The notes beneath the pieces are model-generated. The model saw only the letters and a program-made list of their open reading frames with translations, ran no database searches and was not told the origin of the DNA. The position numbers and the translations under genes are program-made. From SIG589 sp045652465 (lineage in GTDB: Bacteria; Bacillota; Clostridia; Oscillospirales; Acutalibacteraceae): a DNA stretch of 63,849 bases. Positions 32,278 through 42,301 of the stretch are shown here, in pieces (position 1 is the first letter of the stretch; every line of letters starts with the position of its first letter). The stretch covers positions 1-63,849 of the forward strand of contig JAZRUI010000013.1 of NCBI GenBank assembly GCA_045652465.1. Direction: 5' to 3'.

Positions 32278-32306
32278 AACCCGATGGCGACTTGCCATCG
32301 GGTTTG
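32275..32306. repeat. CCCGATGGC hairpin (same family as RHS-cassette terminators)
   Basis: AAACCCGATGGC-gactt-GCCATCGGGTTT, 12-bp arms. The same arm sequence ends every RHS cassette at 35.3, 36.7, 39.4, 42.2, 52.8 and 53.5 kb. Confidence 0.7.
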
Positions 32307-32339
32307 AATCTGTAAAAACGGTGTTTCGAAAACAGACAA

Positions 32340-32524
32340 CCAAAAAGCCGCAAACCGCAGCTTACAATGGCAATATGTTTCCGAGTGAACAACCAAGACT
32401 CAGTATGTAGATAAAAAGCACGTTGTTACTAACAGGTAGGCCAGCATTGAATATAGCTCACCACTCAGGGCTTGTTTTCGTGCAACAGAACTATACTCTA
32501 TCCAGCATCCTTGATATATTTGTC
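32340..32524 (-). ncRNA. Candidate small RNA of about 185 nt
   Basis: On the minus strand a near-perfect promoter is followed by about 185 nt with no good reading frame and then a terminator, AAGCTGC-ggttt-GCGGCTTTTTG (32342-32364). The ends (ACAAATATAT and AATATTGCCATTGT) are partly complementary. Size, closing ends and an internal CCCTGAG loosely recall 6S RNA, but I cannot confirm a family. Confidence 0.5.
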
Positions 32525-32530
32525 ATAAAC

Positions 32531-32559
32531 ATTATATTAGTCAAAAACAGAAAAGTCAA
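32531..32559 (-). promoter_or_regulatory. Promoter of the candidate small RNA
   Basis: Minus-strand TTGACT (32554-32559), 17 bp, TATAAT (32531-32536). Confidence 0.75.
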
Positions 32560-32677
32560 GCCAAACTCGATAGTTTGCGTTACTCATTTTGAACCGCAAA
32601 GCAACACAAAATACTTGCTAAATACAAATTCCCCACTTCTTTTTTCACTCATAGTTCAGCACCCTATCCCTTTTATT

Positions 32678-34192
32678 CTATCGGCCATCCCTTTTTATTA
32701 ATCCGGTAGCCGAAAGTTCTTCGATCGAATCATGAACAACTTTTTTACTTTGTTTAATAAAATCATCTAACGCCGGTAACAAAACATGATTATCATTTTT
32801 ATATAACTCTTGAACAAACAATCCAATATCATTCCAATCTTGGGGATTGTCTCTTTTTTTAGATAGTGCAACAAAAATATTATGAGATCTAAAAGCAAAT
32901 AATTCCAAATCTCTAAAACTTGTGATTTTTATGTTTGATTTTATATACTCAGCTTCTCTTGAGTCTTCAGCTACTCCTAATTTCAAAAAAACTTGTTGAT
33001 AAATTTGTCTTTTCGAAATATAAGCATCTTCAAACAAGGCGACTATACCAAAAACATCAGATTTATCTATTTGTATATGCTTTTGAAAGGGATAAAATAA
33101 CCCGCTATTAAAATCATTAACCCGATTATATATTTGGATTATATTTTTTGCATATCGATCTATAGTGTTCTCAATGACTTCGTCATTGAATTGGCGAATT
33201 GCTAATCCTGGCGTTGATAATTTGCTATCTATAAAGCACACTTGACTACCGAGTCTTATCATAACATCCGGAGAATCTATTCTGTTTCTCCCCTTGTAAT
33301 AAAAGCATTCTGGAAGCACCTCATCATATATATTCCCTTCATTATAAATTTTTTGTATATATGCCTGCGCAACATCTTTACCAATTGTTTCTCGAAGTGA
33401 GTTGTTTCCATCTGTCGCTCGCGTTAATAATGAGTCTGTAACCGCGTCGATAATCAAAAAAGGCAGCGGCAAAAACAAACACTCCTCAAACTCAACAAAA
33501 GGATACGGCTTCAAATAATTGAATCCAAAAACGACATTCTCAAAATTCTCATCAATCTTCTCACTTTGTCTTTGTTGATATTCATTGCGTGTAATTTTCA
33601 GTTGTTTAACAATTTTATGATACTTAAAACACAAAGCGCGCATTATATCGGCAGTTGGCTGTTCAAGGCTAGCATAAAAGAATATTAAAATTGCCAAGTC
33701 GCGAAAGTCATCATATTTAGCTCCTTCAAACATTGTAGAAAAAATTTCTGGCATATTAATAGCTTTGCTAATATAGTGCCAAAAAAACTCATATCTATAA
33801 AGCCTATCAAAAATGTTTTCCTGCAGCTTAAATTGCTGAAGTGATGTAGCCATCATAAACGCATTTACAAAATCCATGTTTTTCTTGTTTTTCAAAACAG
33901 GAGGTTGATAATTGCGTATTCTATTAACTATTTCTATAAGTTTCTCCTCCGACTCACTAAAACTACAGGTTGCGACAGGGGCATCAGCAAACAAGGAGAG
34001 TTCAGCAAGCACCTCAAGTTCCCACGGATATATAGCGTTGGGTGTATTCAAAATGTCCAAGTGTGTTATTTCCATCAACCGCATTGAACCAAGTTGACAA
34101 ATAAGCATTTTCTCTGTAAAAGGGTATTTTCTTAAATTTTCAACAATAATGTCTAATTCCTTTTTTGAAGATTTTTTCTTCACAATCCTCAC
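32678..34192 (-). CDS. Large hypothetical protein with a PD-(D/E)XK nuclease-like motif
   Basis: A 504-residue AT-rich gene without known family. In its middle, RIDSPDVMIRLGSQVCFIDSKLSTPG has the pattern PD-x(10)-(I)D-x-K expected of PD-(D/E)XK nucleases. The rest is mostly helical. Start is a GTG at 34192 with weak AGG upstream; another GTG follows 9 nt later. With the HNH-like gene upstream it may form a defence pair. Nuclease activity is inferred from one motif only. Confidence 0.55.
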   Translation of the reverse strand: MRIVKKKSSKKELDIIVENLRKYPFTEKMLICQLGSMRLMEITHLDILNTPNAIYPWELEVLAELSLFADAPVATCSFSESEEKLIEIVNRIRNYQPPVLKNKKNMDFVNAFMMATSLQQFKLQENIFDRLYRYEFFWHYISKAINMPEIFSTMFEGAKYDDFRDLAILIFFYASLEQPTADIMRALCFKYHKIVKQLKITRNEYQQRQSEKIDENFENVVFGFNYLKPYPFVEFEECLFLPLPFLIIDAVTDSLLTRATDGNNSLRETIGKDVAQAYIQKIYNEGNIYDEVLPECFYYKGRNRIDSPDVMIRLGSQVCFIDSKLSTPGLAIRQFNDEVIENTIDRYAKNIIQIYNRVNDFNSGLFYPFQKHIQIDKSDVFGIVALFEDAYISKRQIYQQVFLKLGVAEDSREAEYIKSNIKITSFRDLELFAFRSHNIFVALSKKRDNPQDWNDIGLFVQELYKNDNHVLLPALDDFIKQSKKVVHDSIEELSATGLIKRDGR

Positions 34193-34349
34193 CTATCTTT
34201 CCATTTCATTGTTACTAACCATATTCTTTTCTTATATATAATAACGACAGATAGCCTTGTGTTTAACAATGGTTATTCACGATCAATTTGCTTTTAATAT
34301 TAAGAAACAATAAGACTTTCATCTTCTAAAGGTTTATGAGATTAAAACA

Positions 34350-35165
34350 TTAGTTTTCTGCGCATTTTGAAGATTCAAGAGCAGAAAGGATTTGTTCTTT
34401 TGAACGATAGTCTAATGGGAATTGGCTGTTTATTTCAATATACGGAATGCCTGTAAAGTTAACCTCGCACTGGTGGTCATAAGGCATTTTACAAAAGTCA
34501 TTTATGCATAATCCAACAGGTTTGAAGTTTTCGGGTTTATTGATATATAAAGCGAAACCCATAGGATATACAATAATTTCTGATGCCAAAACAACGCTTC
34601 CATCGTTTATGTTATATTGCCCTATAATTCCGTTTATTCTGGATATGCTTGGAGAAGCAAGAAACATGTACACTGAATACTTTTCAGTATCAAAAGCTTG
34701 GCTTTCTTTTTGAAGCAAGAACTGTCTAAGCAAATCATCACCAAAGCAGTCATTATTGATATCACAGAACATCGTCATTACAGCCTTTAAGACGCGCAAA
34801 GGGTGCATTTTCGATATTTTAAAAGAATACGAATTGCCTTTTATCAAAGAATTGCTTCCTATCATTTGATTGAGTGTGTTCGCAAGTATTGTGTATTCTT
34901 CTATATACCAAGAGCCAGTTTTGTTATTACATTCCTGGCATAGATAGTATCCCCCTCCGCCCTTTTGCTGTATTTTTCCTTTGAGTCCGGATATATCCCA
35001 CGGCATTCTTCCATCGGCACACGTATACAACTTTATCACTTCATCAAACGGAAATACGGTTACAGAAGAAGAGTTAAAGGCTTTTTTAGGAGGCACATGT
35101 TCAAAAGTTAGTTTCTTAAACTGTCCGCACAGCTTGCAATTTCCTGAATGTTTTACCGCTTGCAT
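34350..35165 (-). CDS. HNH-like zinc-finger protein
   Basis: A 271-residue protein. The N-terminus CKLCGQFKKLTFEHVPPKKAFN followed 65 residues later by YYLCQECNNKTG forms a treble-clef zinc site with an EHVPP motif, as in HNH-type nucleases. The last 170 residues are not recognised. AAGGAG precedes the ATG and a good promoter lies at 35197-35225. It may cooperate with the downstream nuclease-like gene. Confidence 0.6.
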   Translation of the reverse strand: MQAVKHSGNCKLCGQFKKLTFEHVPPKKAFNSSSVTVFPFDEVIKLYTCADGRMPWDISGLKGKIQQKGGGGYYLCQECNNKTGSWYIEEYTILANTLNQMIGSNSLIKGNSYSFKISKMHPLRVLKAVMTMFCDINNDCFGDDLLRQFLLQKESQAFDTEKYSVYMFLASPSISRINGIIGQYNINDGSVVLASEIIVYPMGFALYINKPENFKPVGLCINDFCKMPYDHQCEVNFTGIPYIEINSQFPLDYRSKEQILSALESSKCAEN

Positions 35166-35196
35166 ATAATCTCCTTAAAGATGTATCATTAAGTAA

Positions 35197-35225
35197 ATTA
35201 TAACATCTTCAAATTCTCTCTTCAA
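35197..35225 (-). promoter_or_regulatory. Promoter of the HNH-like gene
   Basis: Minus-strand TTGAAG (35220-35225), 17 bp, TATAAT (35197-35202). Confidence 0.65.
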
Positions 35226-35280
35226 TATCATTTACAAAAGATACTATAATGTTTGTGCTTTAATCTAGTTATGAATGCAA

Positions 35281-35390
35281 ACAACAAACCCGATGGTGGG
35301 AGCCATCGGGTTGTTTTTTTATTGGGGTTGTTTTTGGGGTGGGGTTATTTAGGGATTAGGAGACGAGAGAACCGTCGCTGTGACTCACGG
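35281..35390. repeat. Terminator plus REP-like unit closing RHS cassette 1
   Basis: AACCCGATGG-tgggag-CCATCGGGTT and a T7 run, then TTAGGAGACGAGAGAACCGTCGC, a degenerate copy of the GACGGgagaaCCGTC palindrome. The REP part overlaps the 3' end of the immunity gene and codes for its last residues. Confidence 0.7.
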
Positions 35391-35841
35391 TTAATATCAC
35401 ATTGGATGTCTTACCTGTTTTAAAAAGATAGTTATTTCCTTCGTTCAAATGAATGTATTTTGAGGAAAGCAATGTTTTTATGTGCTTACCATCTCTTACA
35501 TGAACCAAATAATACAGTCCAATTGACCGTTCGGAATTGCGTTCGATTTTTTCGGTAAAAACGCTCGCCTTGAAGGGCTCCGTTTTCAAAAAAACACAAT
35601 TTATTTCTTTCGTTTTTTGAAACACAAAATCAAACAGAACTCGAGAACCTGTGCTAATAATGCGGGAAAACAAAGAAACGAACGGAACAAACACAAGAAT
35701 ACTAGCGGATATGGTCAGTATATGAACTCTAATAGAAATGGTTATGAATTTTCCACTCAAAAGTCCTACAAAAACGCTCATAACAACGAAAAGAAATACA
35801 AGCATTTCATAAATAAAAGGACTAATTTGTTTAAACTTCAT
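35356..35841 (-). CDS. Putative membrane immunity protein of RHS cassette 1
   Basis: A 161-residue protein with two N-terminal membrane spans (about 11-32 and 40-62) and a cytoplasmic or outer domain of about 95 residues. The ATG at 35841 follows ATAGGAGGTACGA, placed right after the stop of the RHS fragment. Position after a toxin tip and membrane location support an immunity role; the sequence itself is not recognised. Confidence 0.6.
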   Translation of the reverse strand: MKFKQISPFIYEMLVFLFVVMSVFVGLLSGKFITISIRVHILTISASILVFVPFVSLFSRIISTGSRVLFDFVFQKTKEINCVFLKTEPFKASVFTEKIERNSERSIGLYYLVHVRDGKHIKTLLSSKYIHLNEGNNYLFKTGKTSNVILTVSHSDGSLVS

Positions 35842-35855
35842 ATTCGTACCTCCTA

Positions 35856-36713
35856 TCACTTAGCAGTCGAAAGAGAAGAGGAAACCCAACTGCTCACCAC
35901 AATGTCATAACCATACTTTTTCACTAGTTTGTCTAATATAGCGGGGGTTAACCCTTTTTTTGCTTGTTGCCTGATGGCAGTAAGCTGCCTGTTGGTTATT
36001 TTTCCTACACTTTTGAGGAATCGTTTTTGTGCAGACTTTGTCAAAGAATTAAAATGTTTTGTAACGCCTTTTATCAAAAGTTTTGCGGATGCGTCTCCAA
36101 TCAATCCCGCGCTTACGCCTACTGATATTGCTGATGTCAAATCGCCAATTGTTTTTATTTCTCCTAAAATAAGTTGAGTCGCAACATTTCCGGTGCCACC
36201 AAACACGCTGGCACATACCCACGAGCTTACTCCTGGTATAGTAATGCACGAAATTGCGCCTCCCACGCCGCCTGCAAGCATCGATATTGCTAATCCCTTA
36301 TACCACTTTCGTCCAGACTTATAATTTTTATAAATTTTCGCAACACCGGAAATAAGAGAACCTACGCCAAACCCTATTGCTAAAGAAAGAAAAAATTCTC
36401 CTTTAGAGTCAGAACGTGTTACAGGATTGTTTCCACAATATGCAAATAGATTGTGCGAAAGAACAGTACCATTTACACCCAAGAACGAAACGTCATCCGC
36501 ATTTATGAATCTTCCAACCGTGGGGTCGTAGTAACGGGATTGGAGATAGTAGAGACCGGTTTCCTGGTCATAGTAGTAACCACGATAACGGAGAGGGTTA
36601 ATGGTGCCGAGGTTGTTTTCCGAATAATCAGATATCTCAAGCGATTTGCCCCATGCATTATAGGTATATTTTACCATACAAGTACTTAGAGTCAAGGATG
36701 GTAGCAACAACAA
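35856..36713 (-). pseudogene. RHS orphan cassette 1: last core segment plus toxin tip
   Basis: The frame keeps only the last 75 or so residues of the RHS core (YTYNAWGKSLEISDY, then the core signature GLYYLQSRYYDPTVGRFINADD), then about 190 residues of unique tip. The tip has a Gly-rich hydrophobic stretch (GGVGGAISCITIPG, VGVSAGLIGDAS) and a basic C-terminus. No promoter or ribosome binding site is seen; the 5' end is a truncated core joined to a CCCGATGG hairpin. It is best read as a stored toxin end. The tip's activity is unknown. Confidence 0.75.
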
Positions 36714-36798
36714 CCCCGATGGTGGGAGCCATCGGGTTGTTTTTTTATTGGGGATTATTTTTTAGGGCTTAGGAGACAGGAGAACCGTCCCCTGTCTT
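36709..36798. repeat. Terminator plus REP-like unit closing RHS cassette 2
   Basis: CCCCGATGG-tgggag-CCATCGGG with T7, then TTAGGAGACAGGAGAACCGTCCCCTGTCTT, whose GACAGGaGAACCgTCCcCTGTC is nearly palindromic. Confidence 0.7.
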
Positions 36799-36885
36799 GC
36801 GTTTTAAGGCTTTGGCTGAACGTCGGAGGTTTTAATCTCTAATCTTCCTTTTTTATCATAATAGCCTTTTTCATTAAAACATTGG

Positions 36886-37332
36886 CTAATATTCGCTTGT
36901 AATAAAAAGGTCTTGACGACTATCCATTTCATTAAAAACAACCGCGTCTTCCGGAGCAAAAGCTGATACATCGTTGCTATAAATACAATCCAAGCTATCT
37001 AAAGCAATAAGAATGTACCGGTTTTCATATCCGATAAAATATGCCTTGTTATTATATTCGCACCATAAAAACGCTTTGTCTATATATTGACCACCAGTTT
37101 TGGAGGCGTTGTGCAGCATTATGAAAGGATAGTATTCTTTTGTGTCAAAGTCCGTTTTAATGTCGATTTCAAGGCGCTCGTTAGAAAATGATAAATGGTC
37201 ATAGTTGAAGTCGTTATTATAAAAATATACGAAAACTTTAATAAAAAAGGAAGATAAAGAAAAAATTATAATGAATGCTATTATGCAAAAAACGGAAATA
37301 AGTGCGATGGTTATATACTTCTTTCTACTCAA
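36886..37332 (-). CDS. Putative membrane-anchored immunity protein of RHS cassette 2
   Basis: A 148-residue protein with one N-terminal membrane span (about residues 7-35) and an outer domain of about 110 residues. The TTG start overlaps the stop of the toxin tip (TTGA), with AAAGGTGG 10 nt upstream, so it is translated in step with the tip. Immunity function is inferred from position. Confidence 0.6.
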   Translation of the reverse strand: MSRKKYITIALISVFCIIAFIIIFSLSSFFIKVFVYFYNNDFNYDHLSFSNERLEIDIKTDFDTKEYYPFIMLHNASKTGGQYIDKAFLWCEYNNKAYFIGYENRYILIALDSLDCIYSNDVSAFAPEDAVVFNEMDSRQDLFITSEY

Positions 37333-39365
37333 CCAACATACACCACCTTTGAAAAATAGTATTCCCAGTCATATTCTATTATCCATCTATATTTATTCAA
37401 ATAATATCCCATATTATTTGCAATGTTGCTAAAAGAGTTCCACTTAAACAGTTCTGTAAAATCATATTTATCATAGACAAAAACGTTGACCAGTAAAACT
37501 CCTTTAGAACCCCTATAAAACGCCGGGCGGTGATAAGATTGAAAACTATATGATAATATTACATCTGCATGCCCTATTGCATAATGCAAATCACCTTTTA
37601 GATAGTTCACGGAAAGAGAGTCGTTTTTTTCAGAAAAGTGCCTATTATAGCCGTATTTTTTGAAGCTTTTGTTGATTTGGTAAGAAACTACATTAAACAG
37701 CTCTTTTGAGTCTCTTATTTTTAAATACATTTGGCGGTCAAAATAATCTTTGCCTCCACCATAAAACCCGTGCCACCACATTTTCGCTGCAACAGGATAT
37801 CCAACGGTATTCAAAAACGTTTTTCCAACCCTTGCAAGAAATGATTTTGCCAGAAATCCGCTTTCGTCAAAATGATTAATAGGATTGTTGCCACAATATG
37901 TAAAAAGGTTGTGAGAAATCACCGTGCTATTAGACCCAAGAAAGTTGATATCGTCTGAGCACACAAATCTGCCAATAGAGGGGTCATAATAACGGGATTG
38001 GAGATAATAGAGACCTGTTTCCTGGTCATAGTAGTAACCACGATAACGCAAGGGATTTATAGTGCCGAGATTATTTCCTGAATAATCAGAAATCTCAAGT
38101 AACTTGCCCCATGCATCGTAGGTATATTCTACCATACAAGTGCCATTAGAGTCAAGAATAGCAACAATATCTCCCTGGAGATTCTTAACATAATAATAGG
38201 TTGTTTCGTTTAGAACAAAGCCTATAGGCAAACCGTTATCATCATAGAGGAAATAGATATCGTTAGTGCCGTCAGTCTGGTAAGTTAACTGGCCGTTTAC
38301 CCAATAGAAATCGGTAGTAGCAGTTCCATCGGTCTTTTGGGTGCGGAGGTTATCGGAGTTATACTTATACGAATAAGTCTTTTCACCAACGCTCAAGGTC
38401 TTAAGCTGTCTGCCAAGTTCCCAAGAGAACACCATTCCATCACGATAGTTAAGCGGATTGCCGCTGCCATCATAGGTAATGGCCTGACCGTTATAGTTGG
38501 TTAAAAGGTCTTTCCAAGCGTTATTGTAGCCATAGGTTACGGTGTTAAGGCAGGTGCCAAGTTCACCCGTAGTATAATCGTATGTTTTAACATACTTAAT
38601 ATTACCGCCAACATCGTAAACATAAACCGTAGTGCCATATTGCGGGTCGTTAACGCGGGTTAGCTGACCTGCTTCATCGTAAGCGTAGGTTACATCGCCT
38701 GCTTTGGTAATAAAGCCATTGGCATCGTATTCGTAAGCAATGGTGTTCTTATAGCCGTTTGCCTTGTTCTGCAAAACGGAAACCTGATTACTTGTGCCGA
38801 AGCCTGCAACATCGTTATATGCAAACGATGTGTTAAGAATTTGCTTTATAGTTTCGCCAATTTTGGCGGAGATAACCTCTGCGGTTGTACGGTCGAGGTC
38901 ATCATAGTGCAGTTCTTTGGAAACGGTGTTATTGCCTATGGTGTAGGCGGCCTTTGTGAGGCGGCCGTCCTTATCGTAGGAATAGGTTACGGAATAGGTG
39001 TGACCATCAACCGTTTCGGTGTAAATATCATCTATGGTTTTATACTCGTGGAGAGCTTTTTTGCCCTCTTCGAGCGAATCATAAACGGTGGTTATGGCAT
39101 TATTCTTATCATCATAGGTAACAACGGTGAAACGGCTGTTCACATAGTCGTTTATGCCTATGATATTGCCCTGCGAATCATAGGTGAACGAAACGCGGTT
39201 TACGCTGTCGGGCACGGTGCTGATGCCCGTGAGCTGACCTTGGCTATCATAGGAATAATAGATGGTTTGGCTATTACCATAGACAGTAGAGGTCGGCTGA
39301 TAATCGGCATCATAGTTATACTTAACAAGGCTGTTGCCCGCAACCTTAACCTCAAATAAAAACAA
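37329..39365 (-). pseudogene. RHS orphan cassette 2: 1.4-kb core plus toxin tip
   Basis: About 678 codons: the core repeats (YDADYQPTSTVYG onward) are nearly identical to the end of the full RHS gene, up to GLYYLQSRYYDPSIGRFVCSDD, then a unique tip of about 210 residues. The tip contains GDLHYAIGHADVILSYSF and FVYDKYDFTELFKW; a D-x-YDF motif is also found in colicin M-type and other secreted toxin ends. There is no ribosome binding site, and its first codons lie in the T-run of a terminator hairpin, so it is silent unless recombined into the main gene. Confidence 0.8.
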
Positions 39366-39478
39366 ACCGGATGGCGGGAGACATCGGTTTGTTTTTTTAT
39401 TGGGGATTATTTTTTAGGGGTTAGGAGGCGGGAGAACCGTCCCCTGTGTTGCTCAGAAACGTCGCCTGTCTCGTGATT
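39358..39478. repeat. Terminator plus REP-like unit closing RHS cassette 3
   Basis: AAACCGGATGG-cgggag-aCATCGGTTT with T7, then GGGGTTAGGAGGCGGGAGAACCGTCCCC and a further half copy (GAAACGTCGCCTGTCTCG). Confidence 0.7.
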
Positions 39479-40178
39479 AGTTGACTAAACAAGAGGTATC
39501 AATGCCACACGAAGGCCCAAATTCTTTGAGGTTATTTATAATTCGTTTGTGCACTAATCTGATGGCAAGAGAAATCCCGCCTAAAAAGACACCGGTAAGC
39601 GCGGCAACGCCCAATATACTGATAATCTTTTCAACGAACATTCCCGACTTCGCATATCCAACTATGGTAAAAGTTAATATTGCAACAAACATAATAGCCA
39701 GAATGCGATTCACAAAACTAACTCTTCGGCTGAATGTATCGGCGTTAACTGCAACAGAACACTCAACTTCTTTTCCATTAATACGCAAGGATGGCGGTGT
39801 TATTTTTTTGCTTAAAGCACCAACCTTACCTGGACAATAAATCACTCTTGTTACTTCTGAATCAATTTTGTGTTTGCAACAAATGTTAAATGGGTCGGAT
39901 ACCGAAAAGCTTTTCTGCCCAACTATATTCCCTAAAACCCCGGAAAACAATACTGCCAAAATCATATTGCAACCATTCTTTCGGGCAACATCCTTGAATG
40001 AAAAATCCGGGCTTTCGGTTTGAATCTGTATGATATCACCCTTGGAAATTAAATCGGTTTCCAGGGTTTCTCCCGACTCTATTTTAAAACATTCTTCATT
40101 TGAACATATATAGATGGTTTTTTCGCGATTAGCATCTAGTTCATAATTTTTATCATAAACTCTATAACAAAATTTCAT
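39477..40178 (-). CDS. Putative membrane immunity protein of RHS cassette 3
   Basis: A 233-residue protein. An N-terminal soluble part of about 140 residues has a weak hydrophobic segment near 70-90, and two membrane spans follow (about 155-178 and 183-207). The ATG at 40178 follows GGAAAGGA. It comes 44 bp after the toxin tip. A two-span membrane protein fits immunity to a membrane-active toxin; this is inference. Confidence 0.6.
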   Translation of the reverse strand: MKFCYRVYDKNYELDANREKTIYICSNEECFKIESGETLETDLISKGDIIQIQTESPDFSFKDVARKNGCNMILAVLFSGVLGNIVGQKSFSVSDPFNICCKHKIDSEVTRVIYCPGKVGALSKKITPPSLRINGKEVECSVAVNADTFSRRVSFVNRILAIMFVAILTFTIVGYAKSGMFVEKIISILGVAALTGVFLGGISLAIRLVHKRIINNLKEFGPSCGIDTSCLVN

Positions 40179-40222
40179 AAAGTCCTTTCCAAGCAATAGC
40201 ACATTCTATAGTTCTATTTAAG

Positions 40223-42154
40223 CTAAATTGTGATTTTTTTATTGATACGGCCATCAGACACCTTATCTAAAATTAGTGAAACGATACCACCTGCAGATAA
40301 ATAATAATGAATATCACTAATAATAGTGTCTAAAATATTGTTTAGTGCAGATGAGGTAGCAGAATCAGCAATAGAACGGCTTATATGCCAAACATCTATT
40401 TTTTTTGCCCATTTTTTACCGAAAAATGGTATTATTCTTACAATTTTTTTGATTGGATTAAGTATTTTACTGGTGACTCCAGATATTTTATGCAAGAGGG
40501 TTTTTATAGGCTTGAAAATTTGATTTTTCAAAGCTTTCCCCGTGATTTTTTTAGCTATTGTTTTTATCGGTGTAAGCCACGCATTAATAAATGCAAAACC
40601 TATGTCGAAAAGAGTTGCTACTAACGACCTTGAAATAGTAAAATACCCGGAATGGTCGGCATAATTAACAGGGTTATTCATACAATATGCAAACAAATTA
40701 TAAGATAAACCCGTTCTATCAATACCAAGATAATCGATATCATCCGCATTAATAAATCTACCAACTGTGGGGTCATAATAACGCGACTGGAGATAATAGA
40801 GGCCGGTTTCCTGGTCGTAGTAGTAACCACGATAACGCAAGGGATTTATAGTGCCGAGATTATTTCCTGAATAATCAGAAATCTCAAGTAACTTGCCCCA
40901 TGCATCGTAGGTATATTCTACCATAAGGTTGCCATTCAAGTCAAGGATTGCAACAATATCGCCCTGCAGATTCTTAACGTAATAATAGGTTGTTTCGTTT
41001 AGAACAAAGCCTATGGGCGAACCGTTATTATCATAGAGGAAGTAGATATCGTTAGTGCCGTCAGTCTGGTAGGTTAACTGGCCGTTTACCCAATAGAAAT
41101 CGGTAGTAGCAGTTCCATCGGTCTTTTGCGTGCGGAGGTTATCGGGGTTATACTTATAGGAATAAGTCTTGCCGCCGACACTCAAGGACTTTAATTGTCT
41201 GCCTAGTTCCCAAGAGAACGACATACCATCGCGGTAGTTAAGCGGATTGCCGCTGCCATCATAGGTAATGGCCTGACCGTTATAGTTGGTTAAAAGGTCT
41301 TTCCATGCGTTATTGTAGCCATAGGTTACGGTGTTAAGGCAGGTGCCAAGTTCGCCCGTAGTATAATCGTATGTTTTAACATACTTAATATTTCCGCCAA
41401 CATCGTAAACATATACGGTGGTGCCATACTGCGGGTCGTTAACGCGGGTTAGCTGACCAGCTTCGTCATAAGAATAGGTTACATCGCCTGCTTTGGTAAT
41501 ATAGCCGTTGGCATCGTATTCGTAGGCGATGGTGTTTTTATAGCCCTCGGCCTTGTTCTGCAAAACGGAAACCTGATTACTTGTGCCGAAGCCCATAACA
41601 TCGTTGTATGCAAACGATGTGTTAAGAATTTGCTTTATAGTTTCGCCAATTTTGGCGGAGATAACCTCTGCGGTGGTACGGTCGAGGTCATCATAGTGCA
41701 GTTCTTTGGAAACAGTGTTATTGCCTATAGTATATGCGGCTTTGGTTAATCTACCGTCCTTATCGTAGGAATAGGTTACGGAATAGGTATGGCCGTCAAC
41801 CGTTTCGGTGTAAACATCATCTATGGTTTTATACTCGTGGAGAGCTTTTTTGCCCTCTTCGAGGGAATCATAAACGGTGGTTGTGGCGTTATTCTTATCA
41901 TCATAGGTAACAACGGTGAAGCGGCTATTTACATAGTCGTTTATGCCCACAATATTGCCCTGCGAATCATAGGTGAACGAAACGCGGTTTACGCTGTCGG
42001 GGGCGGTGCTGATGCCTGTAAGCTGACCTTGGCTATCATAGGTATAGTAGATGGTTTGGCTATTACCATAGACAGTAGAGGTCGGCTGATAATCGGCATC
42101 ATAGTTATACTTAACAAGGCTGTTGCCTGCGACCTTAACCTCAAATAAAAACAA
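40223..42154 (-). pseudogene. RHS orphan cassette 3: 1.4-kb core plus toxin tip
   Basis: About 643 codons. The core is nearly identical to the main RHS gene, ending at GLYYLQSRYYDPTVGRFINADD. The unique tip of about 170 residues is basic and partly hydrophobic (FTISRSLVATLFDIGFAFINAWL, KKIVRIIPFFGKKWAKKID, YYLSAGGIVSLILDKVSD), compatible with a membrane-inserting toxin. Like cassette 2 it lacks start signals and begins at the same base of the core, next to a terminator. Confidence 0.8.
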
Positions 42155-42295
42155 ACCCGATGGTGGGAGCCATCGGGTTGTTTTTTATTGGGGGTTATTT
42201 TTTATTGGGAGCGTTTTTGCTCAGGGGTTAGGAGACGGGAGAACCATCCCCTTGTCTCTTGTCAACACATAGAACCGTCCCCCGTGTGCCCCCCT
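42147..42295. repeat. Terminator plus REP-like units closing the main RHS cassette
   Basis: AAACCCGATGG-tgggag-CCATCGGGTT with T6; then GGGGTTAGGAGACGGGAGAACCATCCCC and a second unit, AGAACCGTCCCCCGTG. It lies between the main immunity gene and orphan cassette 3. Confidence 0.7.
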
Positions 42296-42301
42296 ACTGT
42301 A

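Noticed and set aside
32423..32701. 92-codon plus-strand open frame
   Set aside because: No ribosome binding site; it overlaps the candidate small RNA and the end of the nuclease-like gene.
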